Shown piece by piece: positions 9,810 to 20,555 of a stretch of DNA of 64,000 nucleotides. The position numbers and the translations under genes were made by a program. The notes under the pieces were generated by a model. It was not told the origin of the DNA. It made no database searches and worked only from the letters and a program-made list of their open reading frames with translations. Position 1 is the stretch's first letter, and every line of letters starts with the position of its first letter. Origin of the DNA: an uncultured Prevotellaceae bacterium (GTDB lineage: Bacteria; Bacteroidota; Bacteroidia; Bacteroidales; Bacteroidaceae); NCBI GenBank assembly GCA_946185285.1, contig CAMHIS010000002.1, positions 1 through 64,000 of the forward strand. Direction: 5' to 3'.

Positions 9810-10725
9810 TTCTCTGTATTTCTTGCTGTTCGATTGATCCGGCCATGTAGTATGCGGGGAAGTGGATGGCCAGAATGACATAGACCTGTATGAACCCCGA
9901 CAATGTGAACACGACCAGCGACACCCAGTTCATGTACGCCGGCATGTCAAGTGGGTCGCCCGTAGCAGCTCCCATCTGCGACTTCATATTGGCCATGATG
10001 AGTATGAATGCGGGGAGCATGGTAACGGTCAGGGCGACGGTCAATAACAGCATCATGACGAACAGGACGGTGAAGATATACCCCCAGTGGCGCATACCCT
10101 GGCCATAGCCTAAGCGCAGCAGTTCGAAGAAATGCGTATCGCGAGTAGTGAGATAGCGCATGTGCGAATAGACGAAGGGCAGCAGCAACAGCACGGCAAT
10201 GAGCAGTATGACAAAGGCCAGGCACAGAAGCGTAACCGACTGGCGGAAGATGCCGAGATAGATGAAGACACCGAAGATGCCGCCAACGACGACCTGCGTC
10301 ACGAACCAGACGATGGCCGAGGCCACCGTGCGCGTCAGACTGTGACTGTCGGGCAGCGACCACCAGCGGGGAGGGTAGGGGATGGCCCCCTCAAGGCGGT
10401 GGCTGGCCAGCAGTGAGAACACGTATGACATCAGCACGACTGTGAAGACGGCATCGAGAAACGTCAGCCCCGACTGTACCAGATACTGCTGGGGCAGTGA
10501 CGGCGCAGAGGCCAGCATCTGGATACCGGCTACCTGTATAATCTGGCTCATGGCCGTGATAATGGTTTTCGTGGCGAAGGCACTAACCAGTGCACAAACC
10601 AGCGCGGGTAGCCACGTAGCCCTGAAAATACGGCGGAAATTGTCGGTGTAGAGTCGTATGCCAGCTGCCACGGTGGCCCTGGCAGAGCGTATCTTCAACG
10701 GGTGTTCTTCGTTCTTTGTTTCCAT
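9781..10725 (-). CDS. Multipass integral membrane protein of unknown function
   Basis: ORF with about 6 hydrophobic segments (e.g. [36 protein letters not shown]); overlaps the hisB start. Confidence 0.65.
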   Translation of the reverse strand: METKNEEHPLKIRSARATVAAGIRLYTDNFRRIFRATWLPALVCALVSAFATKTIITAMSQIIQVAGIQMLASAPSLPQQYLVQSGLTFLDAVFTVVLMSYVFSLLASHRLEGAIPYPPRWWSLPDSHSLTRTVASAIVWFVTQVVVGGIFGVFIYLGIFRQSVTLLCLAFVILLIAVLLLLPFVYSHMRYLTTRDTHFFELLRLGYGQGMRHWGYIFTVLFVMMLLLTVALTVTMLPAFILIMANMKSQMGAATGDPLDMPAYMNWVSLVVFTLSGFIQVYVILAIHFPAYYMAGSIEQQEIQRNETAKNTLH

Positions 10726-10814
10726 AAAAATTGTTATCATTTTGTTTTCAGATGGCAAAGGTACTGACTTTTTTCGTAACTTTGCACCGTTTAAGCAGAA
10801 AATTAAAACATTTT

Positions 10815-11798
10815 ATGAAGATTCTGAACTGGGGTTTCATTGGTTGCGGCGAGGTCACCGAGAAGAAGAGTGGCCCTGCCTTCAGCGAGGTCGAGGGCTC
10901 GGGCGTCGGAGCCGTCATGTGCCGACACGAGGACAGGGCACGTACCTACGCCATCACCCGAGGCATACCTAAATGGTACACCGATGCCCAGCAGTTAATC
11001 GACGACCCTGATGTGAACGCCGTCTACGTAGCCACCCCGCCGTCGAGCCATGCCACCTACGCTATCATGGCCATGAAGGCGGGAAAACCCGTCTACGTGG
11101 AGAAGCCCCTGGCCGCCTCCTACGAGGACTGTGCCCGCATCAACAGCATCTCCGAGCGTACGGGCGTGCCGTGTTTCGTAGCTTACTACCGCCGCTATCT
11201 GCCCTATTTCCTGCGTGTCAAGCAGATTGTAGACGACGGCGGCATCGGGCGCATCCTCAATGTCCATGTGCGTTTTGCCGTCCCGCCCCGCGAGCTTGAC
11301 TATAGCCATCCAGAGACCCTGCCGTGGCGACTGCAGCCCGAGATTTCGGGCGGCGGCTATTTCTACGACTTGGCACCACACCAGCTCGACCTGCTGCAGA
11401 CCATGTTCGGCGTCATCCTCGATGCAGAGGGCATCAGCACCAACCGCGGCCACTTCTACCAGGCCGAGGACACGGTATCGGCCTGTTTCCGCTTCGAGAA
11501 CGGCCTGTCAGGCAGCGGCTCCTGGTGCTTCGTAGCCCACGAGTCGGCCCGCGAAGACAGCATCGAGATTATCGGCGACCGGGGAAAGCTCATCTTCTCG
11601 GTCTTCGACTATACACCCATCCAGCTCCATACCAGCGAGGGTGTGCAGCAGATGGCAGTTCCTAACCCTCCCTACGTCCAGTTCCCCCTTATCAAGAATG
11701 TCATTGAGCACCTGCAGGGACTGGCCGTCTGTACGTGTACCAGCGTGTCGGCCACTCCGGTGAACTGGGCCATGGACCGTATCTTGGGGAAAATATGA
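10815..11798 (+). CDS. Gfo/Idh/MocA-family oxidoreductase
   Basis: MKILNWGFIGCGEVTEKKSGPAF; YVATPPSSHATYAIMAMKAGKPVYVEKPLAASYEDC. Confidence 0.9.
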   Translation: MKILNWGFIGCGEVTEKKSGPAFSEVEGSGVGAVMCRHEDRARTYAITRGIPKWYTDAQQLIDDPDVNAVYVATPPSSHATYAIMAMKAGKPVYVEKPLAASYEDCARINSISERTGVPCFVAYYRRYLPYFLRVKQIVDDGGIGRILNVHVRFAVPPRELDYSHPETLPWRLQPEISGGGYFYDLAPHQLDLLQTMFGVILDAEGISTNRGHFYQAEDTVSACFRFENGLSGSGSWCFVAHESAREDSIEIIGDRGKLIFSVFDYTPIQLHTSEGVQQMAVPNPPYVQFPLIKNVIEHLQGLAVCTCTSVSATPVNWAMDRILGKI

Positions 11799-12925
11799 CA
11801 GGCGAGATGAAGACCGAACGACTGCTACTGATTATGGTGCTGCTGCTGACGATGGCTGTAGGCGCGGCCAAGGCCGACGAAACGGATGTCGCCGATACGG
11901 ACTCGCTGTCGCCCGACGGCAAGCCGTTGCACAAGATGCAGCAGAAAATCAAGTACACGGTCCGGGGCTTTGACCGATTGGAGGACGAGTATATAGAGCC
12001 GCAGCACTATGAATGGTCGGTCATGCTGCAGGCCACGCGTAACTTCGAGGAGTTCATTCTCAGCAGCAACGGGCAGAGCATCATGTTCTCACCCGACCAG
12101 CGCATCAAGTTGGGGCCGTACTTCGGCTGGCGCTGGTTCTTCCTCGGCTGGACCTTCGACTTGAAGAACCTCGACATCTTCAGCCATACCGACAAACGCG
12201 AGATTGACTTCAGTATCTACTCATCACAGATAGGCGTCGACTTATTCTACCGACGTACGGGCAGCGACTACCAGCTGCGCCAGGTGCGCATGGGCTACGG
12301 CATCGACGGCACTCGATTCGAGGACACGCCCTTCAGCGGCATTTCAGTCGGCATCACCGGCGTCAACGCCTACTACATCTTCAACCACGGACGATTTTCC
12401 TATCCGGCAGCCTTCAGTCAGAGCACATGCCAGAAGATCAGCTGCGGCTCGTGGATGGCCGGAGCAGGCTTCTACAAGAACACGCTCGACCTCGACTTCG
12501 AGCAACTGCGCAGCCTGCTGGAGGACAAGATGGGGGCTAACGAGGCCGTGAAACTCGACAGCGGACTGATGTTCGACCGAATCAAGTACTACGACTACAG
12601 CCTCTCGGGAGGCTATGCATATAACTGGGTATTCGCCAAGAACTGGCTCTTCTGCTCAAGCGGTCAGGTGGCTCTGGCCTACAAGACGGGACACGGCGAC
12701 ACAGCTGATGACTACGACGGCTTCAGCATCAAGAAATTGAACCTGGACGGCATAGGCCGCTTCGCGCTGGTTTATAACAACACGCGCTGGTATGCCGGAG
12801 CCACCGCGATACTGCGCACCAACAACTACCGAACGGAGCGATTCTCGGCTATCAACATCTTTGGCAGCTTCAACACTTTCGTTGGTTACAACTTCGGTCT
12901 TAAGAAAAGATACAGACAAAAATGA
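11795..12925 (+). CDS. DUF4421 family outer-membrane-like protein
   Basis: Signal peptide; YTVRGFDRLEDEYIEPQHYEWSVMLQATRNFEEF...GPYFGWRWFFLGWTFDL; aromatic C-terminus; ATG at 11807 is an alternative start. Confidence 0.7.
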   Translation: MTGEMKTERLLLIMVLLLTMAVGAAKADETDVADTDSLSPDGKPLHKMQQKIKYTVRGFDRLEDEYIEPQHYEWSVMLQATRNFEEFILSSNGQSIMFSPDQRIKLGPYFGWRWFFLGWTFDLKNLDIFSHTDKREIDFSIYSSQIGVDLFYRRTGSDYQLRQVRMGYGIDGTRFEDTPFSGISVGITGVNAYYIFNHGRFSYPAAFSQSTCQKISCGSWMAGAGFYKNTLDLDFEQLRSLLEDKMGANEAVKLDSGLMFDRIKYYDYSLSGGYAYNWVFAKNWLFCSSGQVALAYKTGHGDTADDYDGFSIKKLNLDGIGRFALVYNNTRWYAGATAILRTNNYRTERFSAINIFGSFNTFVGYNFGLKKRYRQK

Positions 12926-13776
12926 AAAGACTCGGTATTATAATAATAGGTATAGCAATGGCCGTATGTGCCAGCGCACAAAAGGTACACTACACGCGGG
13001 CCGACAGTACGTTCGTGACGCAGCTGCTGACCGAAGCCCGTAGTCTGCCACAAACCACGAACCTGCCCCTCTACTTCGCAAGGAAGTTCATCGGTCGGCC
13101 TTACGTGGGTTTTACATTGGAGGTATGCGACCCTGAACGGCTGGTCGTCAACACACGGCAGCTCGACTGCACCACACTGGTCGAGAATGTTACGGCGCTG
13201 ACGCTCTGCATCAACAGCAAGCACTATTGCTGGCGTGACTTCCTTAATGCCCTTTCCCGAATACGCTACCGCGATGGCCGTCTCGACGGCTATACCAGTC
13301 GTCTGCACTATTTCACCGACTGGATTGTCGATAACACCGTCAAAGGTGTGGTCAGCGAGGTACAGCAGCAGTCGGCACCCTTTACTGCCGTGCAGACAAT
13401 CAACGTCAGCTACATGAGCAGTCACCCCGAGTCGTATAAGGCTCTGAAGGCTCATCAGCAGATGGTGCCCGTCATCAAGAAGCAGGAAGAGAAGCTAAAC
13501 GGCCGCAAGTTCCGCTATATACCCAAGAATGCTGTCGGCAATACCAAAGCCATGCGCGATGCCGTCCACGACGGCGACATCATCGCCATCACCTGCAACA
13601 AGGCCGGTCTCGACATTGCCCACCTCGGGTTTGCCGTGTGGCGCAAGGACGGTCTTCACCTGCTCAATGCCTCGCAGTTGCACAAGAAGGTGGTCGAGGA
13701 GCCGATGACGCTCGGCCAATATCTGTCAAAGCACCCGTCACACACGGGAATCCGCATCGTCCGGATTGAAAAGTGA
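12922..13776 (+). CDS. DUF1460 domain (N-acetylmuramoyl-L-alanine amidase-like) protein
   Basis: Signal peptide; FARKFIGRPYVGFTLE...LVVNTRQLDCTTLVENVTAL; HLGFAVW...LLNAS. Confidence 0.8.
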   Translation: MKRLGIIIIGIAMAVCASAQKVHYTRADSTFVTQLLTEARSLPQTTNLPLYFARKFIGRPYVGFTLEVCDPERLVVNTRQLDCTTLVENVTALTLCINSKHYCWRDFLNALSRIRYRDGRLDGYTSRLHYFTDWIVDNTVKGVVSEVQQQSAPFTAVQTINVSYMSSHPESYKALKAHQQMVPVIKKQEEKLNGRKFRYIPKNAVGNTKAMRDAVHDGDIIAITCNKAGLDIAHLGFAVWRKDGLHLLNASQLHKKVVEEPMTLGQYLSKHPSHTGIRIVRIEK

Positions 13777-13831
13777 AGAAGAAGAAATGTTAAAACGTAA
13801 ATCGAAAATAAATCAATCGTAAATTAGCAAG

Positions 13832-14215
13832 ATGGAGTTACCTGATTTCATGAGTTATGCCAACAAATTCTCGCAAAGCGAGTTTGTTGAGAAGATTTCA
13901 CGCATTGCCAAACGGGCTGGCGCCAAGTTAGTGTATGCAGCACTCATCCTGTTCTACACCCTGCAGAGCGACAAAATCAGTACCAAGGACAAGGCCATCA
14001 TCATTGGTGCCCTGGGCTACATGATTAGTCCGCTCGACGTAGTACCCGACGCCATTCCCATTGTCGGACTGAGCGACGACCTCGCCGTATTGCTCTATGT
14101 GCTGAAGAAGGTGTGGACCGACATAGACCCCGAAATCAAGAGCCGCGCCCGCGAGAAGCTGTCAAAATGGTTCGATGAAGACGAGATTAGCGAAATCGAT
14201 AATCTTTTCGATTAG
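13832..14215 (+). CDS. YkvA / DUF1232 family protein
   Basis: AALGYMISPLDVVPDAIPIVGLSDDLAVL-type motif (GALGYMISPLDVVPDAIPIVGLSDDLAVLLYVL). Confidence 0.85.
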   Translation: MELPDFMSYANKFSQSEFVEKISRIAKRAGAKLVYAALILFYTLQSDKISTKDKAIIIGALGYMISPLDVVPDAIPIVGLSDDLAVLLYVLKKVWTDIDPEIKSRAREKLSKWFDEDEISEIDNLFD

Positions 14216-14853
14216 CGCATATAGGGATTATATTGCAACTCCTCGCCGATGGTGGTAGACTCGCCGTGGCCTGGGTAGACCTTGGTGTCGGCGGGCAGCT
14301 TTGCCAGCACCTGCGTCAGGCTATGGATCATCTCCGTCCAGCTGCCTCCCTCGAAGTCGGTGCGCCCAATACTCATGCGGAACAACGTGTCGCCAGTAAA
14401 CGCCACGTGCTCGGCCTCGCAGTAGAACGTAACGGAGCCGCGCGAGTGTCCCGGTGTAGGCAGGATGATGAAACGATGATTGCCGAACTCGATAACGTCG
14501 TCGGCACCAAGCAGCCGCCCCGTGGGAGCTTGTTCGGTATCAATGTCCGTTCCCATCATCATTCTCATCTGCCGACGGATGTCCATCAGTCCCTCGTCCT
14601 CGGCAGCCACCTCGGGCTTTAAGCCATGTGTCTGCCAGATGAAGGCATTGCCGAAGTTATGGTCGAAATGTCCGTGGGTACACAGTAGTCTGACGGGGGT
14701 CAGATGGTGTTGAGTGATGTAGTTTGACAATGCCTGCCGTTCCTCGTCGTAGTACGCGCCGCAATCGATGATGACGGCCTCCTGCGTCTCGTCGCTCACT
14801 ACGTAGCAGTTCTCCTGCAGCATATTGCAAACAAATCTCCTTACTTGTATCAT
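14212..14853 (-). CDS. MBL-fold metallo-hydrolase (glyoxalase II-like)
   Basis: CTHGHFDHNFGN, PTPGHSRGSVTFY, FTGDTLF, VYPGHGEST. Confidence 0.88.
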   Translation of the reverse strand: MIQVRRFVCNMLQENCYVVSDETQEAVIIDCGAYYDEERQALSNYITQHHLTPVRLLCTHGHFDHNFGNAFIWQTHGLKPEVAAEDEGLMDIRRQMRMMMGTDIDTEQAPTGRLLGADDVIEFGNHRFIILPTPGHSRGSVTFYCEAEHVAFTGDTLFRMSIGRTDFEGGSWTEMIHSLTQVLAKLPADTKVYPGHGESTTIGEELQYNPYMR

Positions 14854-15476
14854 AACGGTAAATAAACAACGTTTTTGCCCTTGAACCACTCCTCGTCGAA
14901 CCAGTTGCTGATAGGGCTGATTTCCACTTGTTTCTTATATAGACGAACTTCGGACTCCAGTTCGCCGCCTTTCAGACAGATAACGCCGTTGGCCGAGGCG
15001 TTGCGCTGCGTCTTGCTGATGTTTTTGCGCACAATCTTGACCAAGTCGGGTAGGGGCATCACCGCACGGCTCACCACGAATTCGTAGCGTCCTCGCTCGT
15101 CCTCGCCCCGCAGGTGCGCTGCCTGACAGTTCTTCAGTCCGATGGCTGTTGCCACCTCCTGGGCTACGTGTATCTTCTTTCCTGTGCCGTCAATCAGTTT
15201 GAAGCGACACTCTGGAAACAGAATGGCCAGTGGAATGCCCGGGAAGCCTCCTCCCGTGCCGAAGTCCAGAATCTCCGTACCTGGACGGAAATTTATCATC
15301 TTGGCAATGGCCATCGAGTGCAGCACGTGGTGCTCATACAGGTTGTCGATGTCCTTGCGCGAGATGACGTTTATCTTTGCGTTCCATTCGTGGTACAGCC
15401 CGTCAAGTTGTTCCAGCTGACGCAGTTGCTCGTCAGTCAGATTCTTGAAGTATTTCCTTACATTCTCCATAGTCAA
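14850..15476 (-). CDS. rsmG: 16S rRNA (guanine527-N7)-methyltransferase
   Basis: YHEWNAKINVISRKD, HVLHSMAI, ILDFGTGGGFPGIPLAILFPECRFKLIDGTGKKI, VVSRAVMPL. Confidence 0.93.
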   Translation of the reverse strand: MTMENVRKYFKNLTDEQLRQLEQLDGLYHEWNAKINVISRKDIDNLYEHHVLHSMAIAKMINFRPGTEILDFGTGGGFPGIPLAILFPECRFKLIDGTGKKIHVAQEVATAIGLKNCQAAHLRGEDERGRYEFVVSRAVMPLPDLVKIVRKNISKTQRNASANGVICLKGGELESEVRLYKKQVEISPISNWFDEEWFKGKNVVYLPL

Positions 15477-16230
15477 TATTCAGTTCAATGATGCCTTGCT
15501 CGTATGGTGCAATCTCGTATGCGTTATAAATAAAGGTTATGCCGTCCTTGTCAAGTACGAAGTTCTCCGTGGGAAACATATCCATCGAGTAGAGAATTCC
15601 CTTCTGTCGCAGTTCATCCACATTCTTCGTATCGGTCTTCTCCAGCAGCTTCGCCGTCAGCAGCAAACTCAGAGGCTGTTCATAGCCGGCTGCGAAGACG
15701 TCGGCCAGCCTCAGCAGCCGTCCCGTCTCGTTGTCGAAATTCATCACGATGCGCTGGTTCACACCGTGTGCGCCACCCTCATAATAGTCAACGGTTGCCC
15801 TATACACCGTCACTCCGCACCGACCGTTACTGACCTCACTTGTCACGTTGTAGTGGTATTCATACCATTTACGCTTCCTGGGGTCGCCGCTGTCCTCACG
15901 ATAGAGTGGGGCGAAGTTACGCTGGTAGCTCTTTGTATAGGCGTTGGCAAATGAGTCGGCAGCCGTCCGCAGGCTTGCGCTTTCCACGTCGAGCAGTCTC
16001 ATGGCAACAGCCTCATTCACCGCTTCTGCTCGCTCTCCCTGACTCTCCACGGCCGAAGCTATCTCTATCTGCACCTTGCATTGCGGCGCACCCTGTTCCG
16101 ACGTTATGCTGACAGTCTTCTCAGCACTGACGGTCTCGAATTCTATCGGTCCTCCTTTCCCGTCATTCCCACAGCCTACGCATAGCATTATCGTGCCTAA
16201 CACTACAGCCGTTGCCAGTATGTTCCTCAT
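15433..16230 (-). CDS. DUF3298 (RsiV-like) domain lipoprotein
   Basis: Lipobox LCVGCGN; YYEGGAHGVNQRIVMNFDNETGRLLRLADVF ... FVLDKDGITFIYNAYEIAPYEQGIIELNI. Confidence 0.75.
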   Translation of the reverse strand: MRNILATAVVLGTIMLCVGCGNDGKGGPIEFETVSAEKTVSITSEQGAPQCKVQIEIASAVESQGERAEAVNEAVAMRLLDVESASLRTAADSFANAYTKSYQRNFAPLYREDSGDPRKRKWYEYHYNVTSEVSNGRCGVTVYRATVDYYEGGAHGVNQRIVMNFDNETGRLLRLADVFAAGYEQPLSLLLTAKLLEKTDTKNVDELRQKGILYSMDMFPTENFVLDKDGITFIYNAYEIAPYEQGIIELNIDYGECKEILQESD

Positions 16231-16679
16231 TATAATTCTTTCTTAATGCTCTCAATCATTTCTTGATACTCTGAGTCTGTGAGGTATACCTTGCCTGGGT
16301 TCATCTGGAAGGTACCGCCATAGTCAGGGCCGTCAACATACTTAGGAGCCAGGTGGAAATGAAGGTGCGACAGTTTGTCGCTGTATGCTCCGTAGTTGAT
16401 TTTCTCTGGGTTGAAAGCGCGTTGCATGGCGCGGGTCACACGAGTAACGTCGGCCATAAAAGCATTACGGTCGTCATCTGACAACTCGTTCAAGTCGTTG
16501 ACGTGGTCTTTGTATGCCACGAGGCAACGGCCACGATAGGTCTGCTCCTTGAAAAGAAACACACGAGACACGTTGAGCTCGCAAATCTCAATCATCAGAT
16601 CGCTAAGCGTCTGGTTGTTGGTGCAGTAGAGGCACTGTTTTGGATTACTATACATAATGTTACATTTTTTATTTATCAT
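16230..16679 (-). CDS. HIT-family protein
   Basis: CLYCTNNQTL ... GRCLVAYKDHVNDL ... SHLHFHLAPKY. Confidence 0.8.
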   Translation of the reverse strand: MINKKCNIMYSNPKQCLYCTNNQTLSDLMIEICELNVSRVFLFKEQTYRGRCLVAYKDHVNDLNELSDDDRNAFMADVTRVTRAMQRAFNPEKINYGAYSDKLSHLHFHLAPKYVDGPDYGGTFQMNPGKVYLTDSEYQEMIESIKKEL

Positions 16680-16706
16680 AATGCCGATTGTGCGGTTTTT
16701 TGGTTT

Positions 16707-18917
16707 TTATATTCTTTCGACTTGTTTGACACCCTTTACATTCCTTAGTTTTTTGATGAGCGATTCAAGTTTAGTATTGTTATCAATCATGATGACAAGA
16801 TTACCGCGAAACAGTCCGTCGTGTGAATCGATATTGATACTGCGCAGAACCAGTTTCTCCTCTTTAGAAATGATGCTCGTCAAGTTGTTCACGATACCAA
16901 TGTCATCGACACCGATAACACGTAGCGTGATGCTGTATTGAGAGGATCCTTTTCCTGACCATTTTGCACGAACAATGCGATAGCCGAAACGACGACGCAG
17001 TTCAGGTGCATTCGGACAGTCGGTACGATGAATCTTGATGCCACCGCTGACGGTGACAAAGCCAAAGACATCATCGCCATATATGGGATTACAGCAACGG
17101 GCTAACTGATAATCAATGCCTTTCAGGTTTCGGTCGATTATCAATACGTCATCGCTCTGTGACACTTGTGACAGCTGTTGCTCGTCAAAGACAAAATCCT
17201 CAGCGCTGCGTGCCTGATTGTCGCCTGTAGCAGCCTTTTCACCTTGCTGTATCTCTAAGTATTTATCTATCAATGTATTTATATCAAGTGTACCATCTGC
17301 CACTTGACGATAGAAATCGCTTACTTCCTTGAAGTGCAGCTTCTTGACAAGCTGCTGCATAACCGACTCCTCGAACTCAATCTTGCGATTCTTGAACTTA
17401 CGCTCAATCATCTCCTTGGCGAACAATCCCTCCTTCACCAGAGTCTCTTTCAATGCGAGGCGTATCTTGGCCTTTGCTCGCGAAGTCTTCACCACGTTGA
17501 GCCACTCTTGTTTGGGCTTCTGGTTTGAGGCTGTCAGGATTTCAACCTGGTCGCCTGAATGCAGTACATATCTGAACGTTACCACCTTATTATTAACGCG
17601 CGCACCTACGCATGTAGAACCAATCTTCGAGTGGATATGGTAAGCCATGTCAAGCACGGTGGCACCGCTGGGGAACTTCAACAAATCGCCTCGAGGCGTG
17701 AACACGAAGACCTCATCCTCGTAGAGATCCATCTTGAACTGGTCCATAGCCTCACGTCCATCGCTCGTCTCCAGCATCTGTCGGATGCTTGTCAGCCATT
17801 CGTCGAGTCCGCTCTCACCCTTAATGCCCTTGTAACGCCAATGAGCAGCCACGCCACGTTCAGCTACCTCGTCCATGCGTTCGGTTCTAATCTGAATCTC
17901 CACCCATCTCTGCTCAGGTCCCAAAACCGTAATATGAAGGCTCTCATAACCGTTGGACTTGGGTACTGAGAGCCAGTCGCGCAGACGCTTTGGATTAGGC
18001 TGGTACATGTCGGTGACGATAGAATAAACCTGCCAGCATTGTATTTTCTCTTTCTCTATTGGACAATCAATGATGATGCGAATTGCGAAAAGGTCGTAAA
18101 CGCCCTCAAAGCCGCACTTTTGCTTTTTCATTTTCTGCCATATACTGTGAATTGACTTTGTACGACCTTTGATATGAAAAGACAAGCCGGAAGCTCGTAA
18201 CTTTTGTTCAATAGGCGCAATAAAACGTTCAATATAAGCATCGCGGCTTTTCTTTGTCTCACTCAGTTTGTCTTTTATCAAGTAATAGGCATCATGTTCC
18301 AGATATTTGAGCGATTGGTCTTCTAACTCGCTCTTCAACTTGTAAAGACCGAGCTTATGAGCCAGTGGAGCATACAAATATGAAGCCTCCAGACTAACCT
18401 CCCTACGAGCTTCTTCGTTGGTAGTATCGCGTATCTGGCGCATCAAGTTCACACGGTCGGCTATCATAATGAGGATGACTCGCATATCCTCAGCAAAAGA
18501 GAGCAACAGATTGCGGAAATTCTCGCTTTCGATGACAGGTTTTTTCTTGTACAAATCTTGAATACGGTGCAACCCATGAAGAATACGGCACACGGATTCG
18601 CCAAAGTCCCGTTCCACGTCATAAAGCGACAACTGGCCACAGTCAACGCTGTAACGCAACAGGATGGCCAGCACGGAGTCACGCTTCAAACCAGTTTCTT
18701 CAACCATCAAACGTGCTGTCTGAAATCCCAAAAGCATCGGATTTAGGTCGAAGACGTCGCGTTGAAGACCCTCCCCTATCATCAACTTGCCTATATGATG
18801 ACGCATTTTGGGCTCGTCACCCTCCTCCAGTGAACTTCCTATCTGCTCCTTCAGCCACTGGTATAGCTGCATCATTTCATTGCGCTCATTTAGCGTAAAA
18901 ACAATCCTTTCTGTCAT
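16707..18917 (-). CDS. RelA/SpoT-family (p)ppGpp synthetase/hydrolase
   Basis: RelA synthetase region GRTKSIHSIWQKMKKQKCGFEGVYDLFAIRII; TGS VFTPRGDLLKFPSGATVLDMAYHIHSKIGSTCVGA; C-terminal ACT. N-terminal HD signature looks degenerate. Confidence 0.93.
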   Translation of the reverse strand: MTERIVFTLNERNEMMQLYQWLKEQIGSSLEEGDEPKMRHHIGKLMIGEGLQRDVFDLNPMLLGFQTARLMVEETGLKRDSVLAILLRYSVDCGQLSLYDVERDFGESVCRILHGLHRIQDLYKKKPVIESENFRNLLLSFAEDMRVILIMIADRVNLMRQIRDTTNEEARREVSLEASYLYAPLAHKLGLYKLKSELEDQSLKYLEHDAYYLIKDKLSETKKSRDAYIERFIAPIEQKLRASGLSFHIKGRTKSIHSIWQKMKKQKCGFEGVYDLFAIRIIIDCPIEKEKIQCWQVYSIVTDMYQPNPKRLRDWLSVPKSNGYESLHITVLGPEQRWVEIQIRTERMDEVAERGVAAHWRYKGIKGESGLDEWLTSIRQMLETSDGREAMDQFKMDLYEDEVFVFTPRGDLLKFPSGATVLDMAYHIHSKIGSTCVGARVNNKVVTFRYVLHSGDQVEILTASNQKPKQEWLNVVKTSRAKAKIRLALKETLVKEGLFAKEMIERKFKNRKIEFEESVMQQLVKKLHFKEVSDFYRQVADGTLDINTLIDKYLEIQQGEKAATGDNQARSAEDFVFDEQQLSQVSQSDDVLIIDRNLKGIDYQLARCCNPIYGDDVFGFVTVSGGIKIHRTDCPNAPELRRRFGYRIVRAKWSGKGSSQYSITLRVIGVDDIGIVNNLTSIISKEEKLVLRSINIDSHDGLFRGNLVIMIDNNTKLESLIKKLRNVKGVKQVERI

Positions 18918-19034
18918 CAGTTCACTTTTTTTAGTGCAAAGATAGCAAAAAGTTTTCGTTTTTTCATTGCAATTCAAGAAAAAATATGTAAATTTGCCGT
19001 TGGAATTAAAAAACAAACCAAAACACAAATTATT

Positions 19035-20549
19035 ATGCTAACAGAACAAGACCTGAAACAAATTGCCGCCAAAGGTATTAGCGAAGAAAAAATCAACGAA
19101 CAGTTGGATGAGTTTAAGACCGGTTTCCCCTTTTTGAGGTTAAAGGCTGCAGCCAGTATTGACGATGGCATTGTAGCTACAGGTGAACACGATAAGAAGG
19201 CCTACATAGAAGCCTGGGACAAATATAAGCAGCAAGGACACAAGATCGTAAAGTTCGTGCCTGCCAGTGGTGCTGCCAGCCGTATGTTCAAGGATATGTT
19301 TGCTTTCCTTGATGCTGATTACGACGTGCCCACCACCCCATTCGAGAAACTGTATTTCGACAATATCGGGAAATTCGCATTCTATGAAGCCCTCGATGCC
19401 GTCTGTCGCAAGAACGAGGGGAAAAGCATCAAGTACCTCATTCAGGAAGGACAGTACAAGAAGGTAGTTGCCAATATGCTGTTCGAAAAGGGACTGAATT
19501 ACGGACAACTACCTAAGGGCATGCTACTTTTCCACAAGTATCCGGAGGGTGCACGAACGCCCTTGGAGGAACATCTCGTCGAAGGTGCACTCTACGCTGC
19601 ATCCAATGGGGAAGCCCGGGTACACTTCACCGTTTCCCACGAACACATGGACATGTTCAAAAAGAAGGTAGTCGCAAAGTCAGACGACTATGCCAAGAAG
19701 TACGGCGTAAAATACGACATTAGTTTCTCTGAGCAGAAACCTTCTACCGACACTATTGCTGCCAATCCTGACAATACACCATTCCGTAACGAAGACGGTT
19801 CGCTACTGTTCCGTCCTGGTGGCCACGGCGCACTCATCGAGAACCTCAATGAAATTGATGCCGATATCATTTTCATCAAGAACATAGACAACGTCGTGCC
19901 TGACAGACTGAAGCAAGAGACCGTTGACTATAAGCAGATTATTGCTGGCGTATTGGTTAATCTTCAGAAGCTGAGTTTCAAATACTTGGAACTTTTGGAT
20001 AAAGGAACGCCAGAACATGAGAAGCTGCGCGAGATACAACACTTTGTCGAACATGCCTTCTGTCGTCGTTCCGACATATCCACACTCAACGACCAAGAGC
20101 TGGCAGACTATCTCCGCAGAAAGCTCAATCGCCCGATGCGCGTCTGTGGTGTCGTCAAGAATGTAGGAGAACCAGGAGGCGGTCCATTCCTCACCTATAA
20201 CCAGGACGGAACAATCTCACTACAGATTCTCGAGTCGTCCCAGATAGACAAGAATAACAAAGAGTATATGGAAATGTTCACGCATGGAACCCATTTCAAT
20301 CCCGTTGACCTTGTCTGTGCGGTGAAGGACTATCAGGGGAAGCCTTTTGACCTTCCTCGGTTCGTAGACCGCACAACGGGCTTCATCAGCTCCAAGTCTA
20401 AGAACGGCAAGGAACTTAAGGCGCTTGAACTGCCTGGTCTTTGGAATGGTGCCATGAGTGACTGGAATACAGTCTTTGTTGAAGTGCCACTTGGCACATT
20501 CAACCCTGTGAAGACCGTCAACGACCTACTTCGTCCGCAGCACCAATAG
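19035..20549 (+). CDS. DUF4301 family protein
   Basis: MLTEQDLKQIAAKGISEEKINEQLDEFKTGFPFLRL ... KFVPASGAASRMFKDMFAF. Confidence 0.78.
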   Translation: MLTEQDLKQIAAKGISEEKINEQLDEFKTGFPFLRLKAAASIDDGIVATGEHDKKAYIEAWDKYKQQGHKIVKFVPASGAASRMFKDMFAFLDADYDVPTTPFEKLYFDNIGKFAFYEALDAVCRKNEGKSIKYLIQEGQYKKVVANMLFEKGLNYGQLPKGMLLFHKYPEGARTPLEEHLVEGALYAASNGEARVHFTVSHEHMDMFKKKVVAKSDDYAKKYGVKYDISFSEQKPSTDTIAANPDNTPFRNEDGSLLFRPGGHGALIENLNEIDADIIFIKNIDNVVPDRLKQETVDYKQIIAGVLVNLQKLSFKYLELLDKGTPEHEKLREIQHFVEHAFCRRSDISTLNDQELADYLRRKLNRPMRVCGVVKNVGEPGGGPFLTYNQDGTISLQILESSQIDKNNKEYMEMFTHGTHFNPVDLVCAVKDYQGKPFDLPRFVDRTTGFISSKSKNGKELKALELPGLWNGAMSDWNTVFVEVPLGTFNPVKTVNDLLRPQHQ

Positions 20550-20555
20550 GCCGCA